Shown here piece by piece: positions 1 through 8,326 of a stretch of 64,000 bases of DNA. The DNA comes from Alphaproteobacteria bacterium. Lineage in GTDB: Bacteria > Pseudomonadota > Alphaproteobacteria > JAVJVX01. The notes beneath the pieces were generated by a model that was not told the DNA's origin, searched no databases, and saw nothing but the letters and a program-made list of their open reading frames with translations. Position 1 is the stretch's first letter. Each line of letters opens with the position of its first letter. Position numbers and translations under genes: made by a program. The stretch spans positions 62,001 to 126,000 of the forward strand of contig JAVJVX010000005.1 in assembly GCA_040220875.1 (NCBI GenBank). Direction: 5' to 3'.

Positions 1-341
1 TGCGCGTCGAGGATACTGGCGGTGTCTTCACTGCGGGACTGAAGCGGGGAGAGGCCCTCCGCATGCCGATCGCCCATCATGGCGGCAACTATTATGCCGA
101 TGACAATACGCTGCGCACGCTCGAGGGCGAGGGTCGTATCGCCTTCCGCTACAGCACGCCTTCAGGCGAAGTGACGGCGGCGGCCAACCCGAATGGCTCG
201 TTCGGCAATATCGCCGGCATCTATAACGAGCGGCGCAATATACTGGGCCTCATGCCGCACCCCGAGCGGCTCGCCGAGCCGGCGTTGGGGGGAACCGATG
301 GCAAGCGAATGCTGGACGGCCTCGTGGCGGCGCTGTCGTGA
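1..341 (+). CDS. purQ: Phosphoribosylformylglycinamidine synthase subunit PurQ, 3' part
   Basis: Glutaminase subunit of the FGAM synthase complex, which releases ammonia from glutamine for PurL in purine synthesis. The window opens inside the gene, so the start and the nucleophile Cys are missing. Visible are the conserved PIAHHGGNYY stretch and, near the end, MPHPER, which holds the catalytic His and Glu of the class I glutamine amidotransferase triad. The frame is open from the first complete codon at base 3 to the TGA. purL starts 13 bases downstream on the same strand, so the two are almost certainly co-transcribed. Confidence 0.95.
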   Translation, partial: RVEDTGGVFTAGLKRGEALRMPIAHHGGNYYADDNTLRTLEGEGRIAFRYSTPSGEVTAAANPNGSFGNIAGIYNERRNILGLMPHPERLAEPALGGTDGKRMLDGLVAALS

Positions 342-354
342 CCGGTGACAGGCG

Positions 355-2559
355 ATGACGGGGACCGTTACGAGCGCTGAAGTCACGCCCGAAATTGGGG
401 CGGAGCACGGGTTGAGCCACGACGAATATGCGGAAATGCTCCGCATCATGGGGCGCACCCCGAATCTCGTCGAGCTTGGCATTTTTTCCGTCATGTGGAG
501 CGAGCACTGCTCCTACAAGTCATCGAAGAAATGGCTCAAGACGCTCCCGACGGAGGCTCCCTGGGTCATTTGCGGACCCGGCGAGAACGCGGGCGTCATC
601 GATATCGGCGACGGTCAGGCGGCCATTTTCAAGATGGAATCCCACAATCACCCCTCCTTCATCGAGCCCTTTCAGGGCGCGGCGACGGGGGTGGGCGGCA
701 TCCTGCGTGACGTCTTCACCATGGGCGCCCGGCCGGTGGCCAACATGAACGCGCTCCGTTTCGGCGATGCGGGCGATGCCCGGACCCGCTATCTCGTCAA
801 CGGCGTGGTGGGCGGCATCGGCTTTTACGGCAACTGTATCGGCGTGCCAACGATCGGCGGGGAATGCGAGTTTCATCGTGCCTATAACGGCAACAATCTG
901 GTCAATGCCATGACCGTGGGTGTTGCCGATCGTGACCGGATCTTCTATTCCGCCGCCGCCGGACCGGGCAATCCGCTCGTTTATGTCGGCGCCAAAACGG
1001 GGCGGGACGGGATCCATGGCGCGACCATGGCCTCGGCCGAGTTCGACGACGAATCGGACGAAAAGCGCCCCACGGTCCAGGTGGGCGACCCGTTTACCGA
1101 AAAGCTGTTGCTGGAGGCGTGTCTGGAACTGATGGCCACCGACGCCATCGTCGCCATTCAGGATATGGGCGCTGCCGGCTTGACCTCCTCTTCCTTCGAG
1201 ATGGCCTCCAAGGGCGATCTTGGCGTGGAGCTCGATCTCGACCGCGTTCCCGTTCGTGAGACCGGCATGACGGCCTATGAAATCATGCTGTCTGAAAGCC
1301 AGGAACGCATGCTGATGGTACTCAAACCGGGCAAGGAGGACCTCGCCCGCCGGATCTTCCGGAAATGGGAACTGGACCTCGCCGTGATCGGCCATCTGAC
1401 CGAGACCGGACGCATGGTGATCCGCAAGGATGGCAGGATCGCGGCCGATCTGCCGATCCAGCCTCTTGCCGCCGCCTCGCCCGAATATGATCGCCCGTGG
1501 GAGGAAACGCCCGCTCAGGACGAAATCGCGGCCGACTCAATCGCGCCGCCGGAGGATCCCGGGGACGTCCTGCTCAGGCTTGTGGGCGGCCCGCACCTTT
1601 CCAGCCGGCGCTGGATCTGGGAACAGTACGATCATATGGTGGGGGCCGACACGATCGGCCGGCCGGGCGGCGACGCGGGCGTGGTTCGGGTGCACGGCAC
1701 CAACAAGGCACTCGCGATCACGACCGACTGCACGCCACGCTACTGCCAGGCCGACCCGCGCCTCGGCGGCGCGCAGGCAGTAGCCGAAACCTGGCGCAAC
1801 CTGACCGCCGTCGGCGCCACGCCGCTTGCAATCACCGATAACATGAATTTCGGCAATCCCGAAAAGCCACGCATCATGGGTCAGTTCAAGGGATGCATCG
1901 ACGGCATCCGCGAAGCCTGCGAAGCGCTCGAGTACCCCGTCGTTTCGGGCAATGTCTCGTTCTACAATGAGACCAACGGCGAGGCGATCCTCCCCACGCC
2001 GGCGATCGGCGGCGTGGGACTCCTCCCCGATCTGAGCAGACGGGTGGGCGCGGCATACGGGGCGGACGAGACCCTCGTGCTCGTTGGCGAGACGAAGGGA
2101 CATCTCGGACAAAGCCTGTATCTGCGCGACATCCTGGGCCGCGAGGAGGGTGCACCGCCGCCCGTCGACCTGTCGGCAGAAAAAAGGAACGGCGATTTCG
2201 TTCGCGCCGCCATCACGGACGGGCTCGTGACCGCGTGCCACGACCTCTCGGATGGCGGCTTCTTGTGCGCCCTGGCCGACATGGCCATCGCCGCCCGGCT
2301 CGGTGCGCGCATCGAACTGGCCAATTCGAACGTGCCGTTGGTCGCGCGGTTCTTTGGTGAGGACCAGGGGCGCTATCTGGTATCGGTAAAGACCACAGAG
2401 CCTTTAATGGCTTTGGCGAAAAAAGCAAAAGTCCCGGTTGAAATTGTCGGCCGGACGGGCGGGGCGACGTTGACACTCCCCGATCAATGCACCATATCCA
2501 TAGACAGGCTGATCGAGGCGTTCGAGACCTGGTTTCCCGCTTACATGAGCGGCAGCTAG
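355..2559 (+). CDS. purL: Phosphoribosylformylglycinamidine synthase subunit PurL
   Basis: Synthetase subunit that converts FGAR to FGAM using ATP and ammonia supplied by PurQ. At 734 residues it is the short PurL form that needs separate PurQ and PurS, not the 1300-residue fused enzyme. The N-terminal [11 protein letters not shown] motif and the MESHNHPS motif near residue 97 are typical. The second AIRS-like half begins around residue 390 with [16 protein letters not shown]. purS is not in view and should lie upstream of purQ. Start and length fit the family. Confidence 0.98.
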   Translation: MTGTVTSAEVTPEIGAEHGLSHDEYAEMLRIMGRTPNLVELGIFSVMWSEHCSYKSSKKWLKTLPTEAPWVICGPGENAGVIDIGDGQAAIFKMESHNHPSFIEPFQGAATGVGGILRDVFTMGARPVANMNALRFGDAGDARTRYLVNGVVGGIGFYGNCIGVPTIGGECEFHRAYNGNNLVNAMTVGVADRDRIFYSAAAGPGNPLVYVGAKTGRDGIHGATMASAEFDDESDEKRPTVQVGDPFTEKLLLEACLELMATDAIVAIQDMGAAGLTSSSFEMASKGDLGVELDLDRVPVRETGMTAYEIMLSESQERMLMVLKPGKEDLARRIFRKWELDLAVIGHLTETGRMVIRKDGRIAADLPIQPLAAASPEYDRPWEETPAQDEIAADSIAPPEDPGDVLLRLVGGPHLSSRRWIWEQYDHMVGADTIGRPGGDAGVVRVHGTNKALAITTDCTPRYCQADPRLGGAQAVAETWRNLTAVGATPLAITDNMNFGNPEKPRIMGQFKGCIDGIREACEALEYPVVSGNVSFYNETNGEAILPTPAIGGVGLLPDLSRRVGAAYGADETLVLVGETKGHLGQSLYLRDILGREEGAPPPVDLSAEKRNGDFVRAAITDGLVTACHDLSDGGFLCALADMAIAARLGARIELANSNVPLVARFFGEDQGRYLVSVKTTEPLMALAKKAKVPVEIVGRTGGATLTLPDQCTISIDRLIEAFETWFPAYMSGS

Positions 2560-2591
2560 GCCCACGGCCTCGCCCATCACCGGAGTCTGCC

Positions 2592-2831
2592 ATGGCCATG
2601 GACATCGCCCAGCTGGAGCGACTGATCCGCGAGAACATCCCCGACGCCGAAGTCCAGATACAGGACCTCAAGGGCGACGGCGACCATTACGCGGCGCTGG
2701 TTGTCTCGCCCGTCTTCAAGGGCAAGAGCCGGGTACAACAGCACCAGATGGTCTACCAGGCGCTCCAGGGAAAAATGGGAAGCGAACTCCATGCGCTGGC
2801 CCTGCAAACTGCCGCGCCCGAAACGGCCTGA
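2592..2831 (+). CDS. bolA: BolA family protein
   Basis: BolA-like protein of 79 residues. It has the class II KH-like fold signature, including a QQHQMVYQAL helix whose His is the usual ligand for a shared [2Fe-2S] cluster, and the LHALAL end. The frame stays open upstream, but the ATG at 2592 gives the normal family start (MAMDIAQLERLI) and avoids overlap with purL. grxD follows 48 bases downstream. BolA and monothiol glutaredoxins are known to form heterodimers in iron-sulfur trafficking, and this adjacency is the common alphaproteobacterial arrangement. Confidence 0.93.
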   Translation: MAMDIAQLERLIRENIPDAEVQIQDLKGDGDHYAALVVSPVFKGKSRVQQHQMVYQALQGKMGSELHALALQTAAPETA

Positions 2832-2879
2832 ACTGAGGGTCGGGGCCGGCGCGCCCAGAAGGAAAGGAAGAGAATCTCC

Positions 2880-3215
2880 ATGACGCTGACGGTTCCCGAG
2901 TCGATCCAGAACGAAATCGCCGAGAACGACGTTGTGCTCTTCATGAAGGGCAACCCCGTCTTCCCCCAGTGCGGTTTTTCGGCGGCGGTCGTACAGATCC
3001 TGACAGTGCTGGGCGTCAAGTTTAAGGGCGTCGATGTGCTGGCCAATGATGAACTGCGCCAGGGTATCAAGGAATTCAGTACCTGGCCCACTATTCCCCA
3101 ACTTTACGTCAAGGGCGAATTCGTCGGCGGATGCGACATCATCCGCGAAATGTTTGAAACGGGCGAGCTGACCGAGCTTCTGACCACACGGGGCGTTGCG
3201 GTCGAACTCCAGTAA
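2880..3215 (+). CDS. grxD: Monothiol glutaredoxin, Grx4/GrxD family
   Basis: Monothiol glutaredoxin of 111 residues, the normal length for GrxD. The active-site CGFS motif lies at residues 31-34, and the glutathione-binding [19 protein letters not shown] segment follows. Such proteins carry glutathione-ligated [2Fe-2S] clusters for delivery to apoproteins, usually with BolA, which is encoded just upstream. A purine-rich AGGAAAGGAAGAG stretch before the ATG serves as ribosome binding site. It closes the purQ-purL-bolA-grxD run; the next gene is on the opposite strand. Confidence 0.97.
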   Translation: MTLTVPESIQNEIAENDVVLFMKGNPVFPQCGFSAAVVQILTVLGVKFKGVDVLANDELRQGIKEFSTWPTIPQLYVKGEFVGGCDIIREMFETGELTELLTTRGVAVELQ

Positions 3216-3261
3216 CCGGGCAGCGTCGGCGGTTCGCGTGCCGCGCACCCCTTCCTTGCTT

Positions 3262-4146
3262 CTATCGGATGGCGATCCACATCATCGCGACAGCGATGAC
3301 AAGGAACGTCACGCCCATCGCGCTCTCCATCACACGCCTGGAGACACGCCCCTGTAGCCGGGGAGCCACCTGCCCGCCCAGGAGGACGCCCGGAATCGTA
3401 TAGCAGACGAGATCCCACGGCACGGCCGCCGCACCCCCCCGGAGGGCCAGTGCCGTCATCTGCGTGATCGAGGCAGCGAGAAGAACCAGAATAACGATCA
3501 CGACCGAAGTGGCCGCGGCGACCGGAAACGGGACGCGGTTCGCGCGCAGCAATTGCGGCATCACAACCTCGCCGATCCCGGTCGACAGTAACCCGGTGAG
3601 AAAACCGCCCAGCGCGGTGGCGTAGGCTCCCCGCCCCTGGCGCGGCACCGGGAAAGTGTAGACCGTGCCATCGCGCGACACGATGCGCCGGGTATCACGA
3701 AGCCGGCCTGCCGCCGCGCCCGAGCCGGCCAGCGCCTCGATTTCCTCCACGACGGGCTTTCGGTGGCGCAACATGACGATCGCGAGCACCACCATGAGGA
3801 GCGCATACCCGCCTCGCAACGCGTCGGAGTTCAGGAATTGCGCGGCGACGGCGCCGGCGATGGCCAGCGGCACTCCGACCCAGACGAAGGGTGGCACCGC
3901 CCGGAAATCGATCAGCCCACGCCGGACATATCCGAGAAAGCCGGAGAAGAAACCGAAGGTCGCCGTCAGCAGCGAAGCCCCGATCGCCGCCGCCGCGCTT
4001 TCGAGCGGATAGGCGGGCCCCAGAAGCGGAAAGACGACGAGAAAAATCGGGGTGAAGAGGGCCGATCCGCCGATGCCGGTCAGCATCGCCAGGTTCGCGA
4101 TGATGAAGGCGACCGGCAGCATGAACCAGTAGAGCGTGAAATCCAT
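3262..4146 (-). CDS. TauE/SafE family sulfite exporter-like membrane protein
   Basis: Polytopic inner-membrane protein of 294 residues. Two hydrophobic halves of about four membrane segments each are separated by a polar stretch near residues 125-170, as expected of the internally duplicated TauE/SafE fold. Conserved glycine-rich starts of each half are visible (LTGIGGSALFTP and GLLSTGIGEVVMP). Members export sulfite, sulfoacetate or other organosulfur anions, but the substrate cannot be read from the sequence and no sulfur genes lie nearby. It may be co-transcribed with the SDR genes upstream of it. Confidence 0.85.
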   Translation of the reverse strand: MDFTLYWFMLPVAFIIANLAMLTGIGGSALFTPIFLVVFPLLGPAYPLESAAAAIGASLLTATFGFFSGFLGYVRRGLIDFRAVPPFVWVGVPLAIAGAVAAQFLNSDALRGGYALLMVVLAIVMLRHRKPVVEEIEALAGSGAAAGRLRDTRRIVSRDGTVYTFPVPRQGRGAYATALGGFLTGLLSTGIGEVVMPQLLRANRVPFPVAAATSVVIVILVLLAASITQMTALALRGGAAAVPWDLVCYTIPGVLLGGQVAPRLQGRVSRRVMESAMGVTFLVIAVAMMWIAIR

Positions 4147-4173
4147 CGCTGCCCGGTCCGATCGCAGCCGTAC

Positions 4174-4932
4174 TCAGTCGGGACGCACGGCGGCGAAGCG
4201 GGCGAAATCCCTCTCCACCGCCTTCGGGTCCGCCCGCAGCCTGACGACCCCGGCGGAAGACCAGTCATCGGGAAAGATATCCTCTTCGCCCGCCTCGAAT
4301 CCCTCGATGATGCGGTCGGCCACCGCCGTCGGCGAGGCCGGCGCGAAGTCCGGCGCACCGGCAATCACGGTTGTGTCCACGGGGCCGGGAAACGCCTCGA
4401 CCACCGGAATCCCCTGCGGCGCGAGTTCCGCCCGAAGCGCCTGGGTGAAAGCGTGCAGCGCCGCCTTGGAGGCGCTGTAACTGCCAGCCGCCGGCAACGT
4501 CGCGAGCCCGGCGAAGGCGCCCACATTGATGATGCCCCCTCCCGTCTCGCGCAGGATCGGCGCGAAGGCCTGGCAGGTATGGACTGGCCCCCAGTAATTC
4601 ACCACCATCTCGCGCCGTGCCGCGTCGGGATCCGGCAGGGCCAGCGCCCCCTGCCAGCGGCAATAACCGGCATTGTTGATCAACAGGCCGAGATTGGTTG
4701 CCTTCGAGGCGAGTTCGTCGACCTGCGCGCGGTCGCCGACATCCAGTGGCACACGGTTGATCCGGATTTCGCCGCCTGCGTCGATGTCGGAGAAATCCGC
4801 CCTGGCGAGCGCTTCGGGCAGGTCGGCCGCATGCACGCGGGCGGCACCAAGCTCGATCACCGCGCGGATCAGTTCCGTTCCGATCGCGCCGGCGGCCCCC
4901 GTCACCAGGACCACTTTTCCCGCTACTTTCAT
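4174..4932 (-). CDS. Short-chain dehydrogenase/reductase (SDR), copy 1
   Basis: Classical SDR oxidoreductase of 252 residues. The Rossmann motif TGAAGAIG is near residues 11-18 and an HAADL stretch ends the second strand, where an acidic residue often favours NAD(H). INNAG is present, and the catalytic YSASK motif sits near residue 153. Substrate unknown. This is the first-listed of three adjacent SDR genes on the minus strand that share C-terminal DPK-x-VE-x(2)-L/F endings, suggesting tandem duplication followed by divergence. The ATG start is the only reasonable one. Confidence 0.88.
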   Translation of the reverse strand: MKVAGKVVLVTGAAGAIGTELIRAVIELGAARVHAADLPEALARADFSDIDAGGEIRINRVPLDVGDRAQVDELASKATNLGLLINNAGYCRWQGALALPDPDAARREMVVNYWGPVHTCQAFAPILRETGGGIINVGAFAGLATLPAAGSYSASKAALHAFTQALRAELAPQGIPVVEAFPGPVDTTVIAGAPDFAPASPTAVADRIIEGFEAGEEDIFPDDWSSAGVVRLRADPKAVERDFARFAAVRPD

Positions 4933-5002
4933 CGTGTTTCCCTATCCAACAGGGGCAGAAACGGCCCGTCGGACTCTGGCCGACTGCGGGCGACAGGCCC
5001 GC

Positions 5003-5725
5003 CTAGGAGGCGAAAAATTCCTCGGTCAACTGGCGCTCCACATCCTTGGGATCAGCGAAGTTGTTCTCCACGATCTCCCGCGCGAGCCGGGGCACGATAT
5101 ATTCCACATCGTCCTCGATCCCATCGAACACGGTGGCCGCCAGCTCCGCGGGAGGCAGTTTCTCGCCGCTCAAATCCTTGATCATCCGCGTGTCGACCGG
5201 ACCCGGATAGACCGAGACGACAAGCGTGCCCTGCCCCGCCAGCTCGCCGCGCAACGACTGGGTCATGGAATGCTCCGCCGCCTTGGAGACGCAATAAGTG
5301 GTCGCAAACGGAAACGTCATGAGGGCCGCGATGGACAGGATATTGACCAGCGCACCGCCACCATTGGCCTCAAGAACCGGGGCGAATGCCCGCGACATGG
5401 CCAACGACCCCCAGTAATTGACCGCCATCTCCTGTTCGAGACCTTCCCGCGCCCCGTCCTCAAAACTGTTTTTCCATTGAACGACCCCGGCATTATTGAT
5501 CAACAGGTTGACGTCCCCACATTCCGCGGCGGCAGCCTTGACATCCTGTTCCGACGTCACGTCGATCCGAACCGGCACGACCCGGTCGCGGGCCTCGATC
5601 TCCTCCAGGCGGCGACCGGCCGCATAAACCTTCTTCGCGCCGCGCGCCAGCAACTCGTCAACGAAGGCTTTGCCGATCCCCCGATTGGCGCCGGTTACCA
5701 GCGCCACACAGTTGTCAATCTTCAT
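5003..5725 (-). CDS. Short-chain dehydrogenase/reductase (SDR), copy 2
   Basis: SDR protein of 240 residues starting MKIDNCVALVTGANRGIG. The frame is open further upstream, but the ATG at 5725 places the cofactor motif TGANRGIG at its normal distance from the N terminus. LINNAG and the catalytic YCVSK motif are present. It lies between two paralogues and most resembles copy 3 (5763-6485) in its start, length and DPK-x-VE tail. Substrate unknown; the row could act on related alcohols or ketones, which is inference only. Confidence 0.88.
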   Translation of the reverse strand: MKIDNCVALVTGANRGIGKAFVDELLARGAKKVYAAGRRLEEIEARDRVVPVRIDVTSEQDVKAAAAECGDVNLLINNAGVVQWKNSFEDGAREGLEQEMAVNYWGSLAMSRAFAPVLEANGGGALVNILSIAALMTFPFATTYCVSKAAEHSMTQSLRGELAGQGTLVVSVYPGPVDTRMIKDLSGEKLPPAELAATVFDGIEDDVEYIVPRLAREIVENNFADPKDVERQLTEEFFAS

Positions 5726-5762
5726 GGCTGTCCTCTCCCGTGCCGGATCCTGCCACCCCTGA

Positions 5763-6485
5763 TCAGGGAAGCGCTTTCGCCAGGTCCTTTTCGACGCCCT
5801 TGGGGTCGGCCCTGAGCCCAGCCTCGATCTCGATGGCGTTCTCGCACACGACCACGTCCTCTTCCCCGACCTCGACGCCATCCAGAACGGTGCCCGCCAC
5901 TTCGGCCGGGGGCGTCTTGGGCGCATCTATGGCTTCTGCCATTCGGGTATCGGTCAGCCCGGGGAAGACGGACATGACCAGGACGTTATCCCGCGACAAC
6001 TCGGCCCGGATGCCGCGCGTCAAGGCCCATAGTGCCGCCTTGCTTGCCGAATAAGGGCCGATCATGGGCATGGCGACCTTGCCCACGATCGAGGAGATAT
6101 TCACGATGCCGGCGGGTGCGTTGCGCCGCAGGACGGGCGCGAAGGCCCGGCACATATCCCAGGTCCCCCACAGGTTGACGTCCATCTCATTCTTGTGATG
6201 GGCCTCGTCATAGCCGGTAATATAGCCTTGGGTGTAAAGCACGCCCGCGTTGTTGATCAGCAGGTTGACGTCATCGCACTGCGCCGCCGCCGCGCTGATC
6301 TGCGCCTGATCGGTGATATCGAGCCCGATTTTCTCGACCCGTTGGTCGGTGAAATCAAGCTGGTCGGGATGACGCGCGGCGGCATAAACCCTGGCCGCGC
6401 CCCGTGCCAGGAGCACCTCGACAAAAGCGTGTCCGATGCCGCGATTGGCCCCCGTCACGAGGGCGACCGACCCCTCGATCTTCAT
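5763..6485 (-). CDS. Short-chain dehydrogenase/reductase (SDR), copy 3
   Basis: SDR protein of 240 residues starting MKIEGSVALVTGANRGIG, with LINNAG and a catalytic YSASK motif. The ATG at 6485 is chosen over an in-frame ATG 60 bases upstream because it matches the sister gene and is preceded by a purine-rich GGGAGAGAAGC. It is the promoter-proximal member of the three-gene SDR row, and the TauE-like exporter follows the row. The three translations differ enough to rule out a recent duplication. Substrate unknown. Confidence 0.88.
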   Translation of the reverse strand: MKIEGSVALVTGANRGIGHAFVEVLLARGAARVYAAARHPDQLDFTDQRVEKIGLDITDQAQISAAAAQCDDVNLLINNAGVLYTQGYITGYDEAHHKNEMDVNLWGTWDMCRAFAPVLRRNAPAGIVNISSIVGKVAMPMIGPYSASKAALWALTRGIRAELSRDNVLVMSVFPGLTDTRMAEAIDAPKTPPAEVAGTVLDGVEVGEEDVVVCENAIEIEAGLRADPKGVEKDLAKALP

Positions 6486-6627
6486 GCTTCTCTCCCTGGC
6501 TAGGTGCGCGCGAACGGACCGGCTGGCCCGTTCTCGTGACGTCATTCTAACGAAGAGCCCCTCGCCTTGCTACCGGTGCTCGAACCCGGAGCACAGACGC
6601 CTGAACACTGACCGAATGCCCAAAATG

Positions 6628-6653
6628 AAAGCCGCCCCGTATGGGGCGGCTTT
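6628..6653 (-). terminator. Rho-independent terminator of rpsD
   Basis: An 11-bp perfect stem (AAAGCCGCCCC paired with GGGGCGGCTTT) around a 4-base loop. On the minus strand it is followed by CATTTTGG. It lies 70-95 bases past the rpsD stop. The A/T ends make it partly bidirectional, but there is no plus-strand gene before it. Confidence 0.85.
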
Positions 6654-6721
6654 CCGGATCTTCCCCCCGAAAGATCCGCGCGCCATCACCGTCAGACGGG
6701 CGGCGCGTAAAAATCGAACGC

Positions 6722-7339
6722 CTAGCGCGAATAGTACTCGATCACCAGATTCGGCTCCATCTGGACCGGGTAGGGCACTTCCTCTATGTCGGGGATCCGG
6801 ACATATGTTCCGGTCATCTTGTCGTAATCGACCTGAACATATTCCGGCACGTCGCGCTCGGCCGAGCCGACCGCCTCGAGCAGGACCGGGTTTTCCTTCA
6901 TTTTCGCCGTAATCTCGATGACATCGTTGGGAGAGACGGCGTAGGACGGAATCGTGACCCGCTGGCCGTTCACTTTCACGTGCCCGTGGCTGACGAACTG
7001 CCGCGCGGAAAACACCGTGGGCACGAATTTCATCCGATAGATCACGGCGTCCAGGCGTGCTTCCAGAAGCTGGATGAGACGCAGGCCCGTATCCCCACGA
7101 AGGCGTTCGGCCCTGGCGAAATACCGGCGGAACTGTTTTTCCGTGATATTGCCGTAATAGCCCTTCAGCTTCTGCTTCGCCATGAGCTGAAGGCCGAAGT
7201 CCGAAGGCTTCCGGCGACGGGCCTGGCCGTGCTGGCCGGGGCCATACTCGCGGCGATTGAAGGAGCTCTTCGGCCGGCCCCAGAGATTGACACCGAGACG
7301 GCGGTTGATCTTGTACTTTGACTGTTGCCGTTTCGACAT
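6722..7339 (-). CDS. rpsD: 30S ribosomal protein S4
   Basis: Primary 16S rRNA-binding protein of the small subunit, 205 residues from the chosen start [16 protein letters not shown]. An in-frame ATG four codons upstream (7351) is possible. The [10 protein letters not shown] stretch and the S4 RNA-binding domain ([11 protein letters not shown]...[19 protein letters not shown]) are clear. As is usual in alphaproteobacteria, it is a single-gene unit away from the ribosomal protein operons. It has its own consensus-like promoter (7412-7441) and a strong terminator. Confidence 0.98.
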   Translation of the reverse strand: MSKRQQSKYKINRRLGVNLWGRPKSSFNRREYGPGQHGQARRRKPSDFGLQLMAKQKLKGYYGNITEKQFRRYFARAERLRGDTGLRLIQLLEARLDAVIYRMKFVPTVFSARQFVSHGHVKVNGQRVTIPSYAVSPNDVIEITAKMKENPVLLEAVGSAERDVPEYVQVDYDKMTGTYVRIPDIEEVPYPVQMEPNLVIEYYSR

Positions 7340-7411
7340 CGGCTGGCTCATCGCCTTTCATGAGAGTGCCCGGCCGGAACGCGCCTTGCCGCCGGGCGAA
7401 AACAAAGGCGC

Positions 7412-7441
7412 GTAATACCCCAGCCCGCGGGCGCTTGTCAA
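7412..7441 (-). promoter_or_regulatory. Sigma-70-type promoter of rpsD
   Basis: Reading the minus strand, a perfect -35 TTGACA (7441-7436) and a -10 TATTAC (7417-7412) are separated by 18 bases. The -10 lies about 70 bases upstream of the rpsD start, leaving a leader that could hold S4 autoregulation; no specific structure was confirmed. Confidence 0.7.
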
Positions 7442-7452
7442 ATCCCCAAATG

Positions 7453-7466
7453 GGCCCCCGGGGGCC
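7453..7466. repeat. 14-bp perfect GC palindrome after trmJ
   Basis: GGCCCCCGGGGGCC, a perfect palindrome 27 bases past the trmJ stop and just upstream of the rpsD -35 box. It could form a short hairpin ending the cimA-trmJ transcript, but there is no T run and a usable loop shortens the stem to 5 bp. Role uncertain. Confidence 0.35.
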
Positions 7467-7492
7467 TGAAATTCATCTGATATAACAATGTT

Positions 7493-8320
7493 TTACTTTT
7501 CATCTTCGCGGGCCGGGGGAACGTCATCCTCGACACGGGCGCGGCCCAGGCGGGCAAGGCCCGCAATTATGCCCCGAAAGGTGCGCACTTCCGCATCGCT
7601 CATCCCGGCACGGGTCAGCATGGTCCGGATGTTGCGCACCGTGACGGGCCGCATCTCCGGCACGCGGAGGAACCCGCAGGCATCGAGCTCGGTTTCGAGA
7701 TGCGCCAGCATCGCCTCGAAATCCGCCTTCCTGGCTAGCTGGCGCGGCTGCGGCCCGGCGCCATCCCGCCGGCCGTCGGGATGACGCGAGCGGCCGCCTC
7801 CCTGCCGGCTTGCCTGAAACCATTCATAGGCGACGATCAGTACCGCCTGAGCCAGGTTGAGTGAGGCGAAATCCGGATTCAGTGGAATCTCGATGAGGGC
7901 ATCGGCGAGAACGAGGTCGTCGTTGACAAGTCCTGTCGCTTCCCGCCCAAAGAGGATGCCACTCCTCGCCCCCATCATGCCCGTCGCCACCAGCCGGCCG
8001 GCTGCCTCGCCGCCGTCCAGGATATCCTGTGCCGTATCACGCGGCCGCGCTGTCGTCGCCAACACGTAAGACAGATCTCCAACCGCATCCCTGGCCGAGG
8101 CGAACACGCTCGCACCGTCCAGCACAGAATCGGCACCGGCACAGACCTTGCGCGCCTTTTCGTTGGGCCAACCCTGGCGCGGCGCCACGAGCCGCAATTC
8201 GGTCAGGCCGCAATTGAGCATGGCGCGGGCGACGAATCCGATATTCTCGCCCAGTTGGGGCTCGACGAGGATGATCGCCGGCGCCACGGGGGCAGTCTGC
8301 TCCGGGGAGGTCGTGGCCAT
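7493..8320 (-). CDS. trmJ: TrmJ-like tRNA (cytidine/uridine-2'-O-)-methyltransferase
   Basis: SPOUT-class RNA 2'-O-methyltransferase of 275 residues. The N-terminal GENIGFVARAM motif, the knot segments GILFGREATGLVNDD and IPLNPDFASLNLAQAV, and the C-terminal helical extension that TrmJ uses for tRNA binding are all visible. TrmJ methylates position 32 in the anticodon loop. The gene lies 6 bases after cimA on the same strand, so both are likely co-transcribed. Other TrmH-family substrates cannot be excluded, but the length and C-terminal extension favour TrmJ. Confidence 0.88.
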   Translation of the reverse strand: MATTSPEQTAPVAPAIILVEPQLGENIGFVARAMLNCGLTELRLVAPRQGWPNEKARKVCAGADSVLDGASVFASARDAVGDLSYVLATTARPRDTAQDILDGGEAAGRLVATGMMGARSGILFGREATGLVNDDLVLADALIEIPLNPDFASLNLAQAVLIVAYEWFQASRQGGGRSRHPDGRRDGAGPQPRQLARKADFEAMLAHLETELDACGFLRVPEMRPVTVRNIRTMLTRAGMSDAEVRTFRGIIAGLARLGRARVEDDVPPAREDEK

Positions 8321-8326
8321 GCGCCG

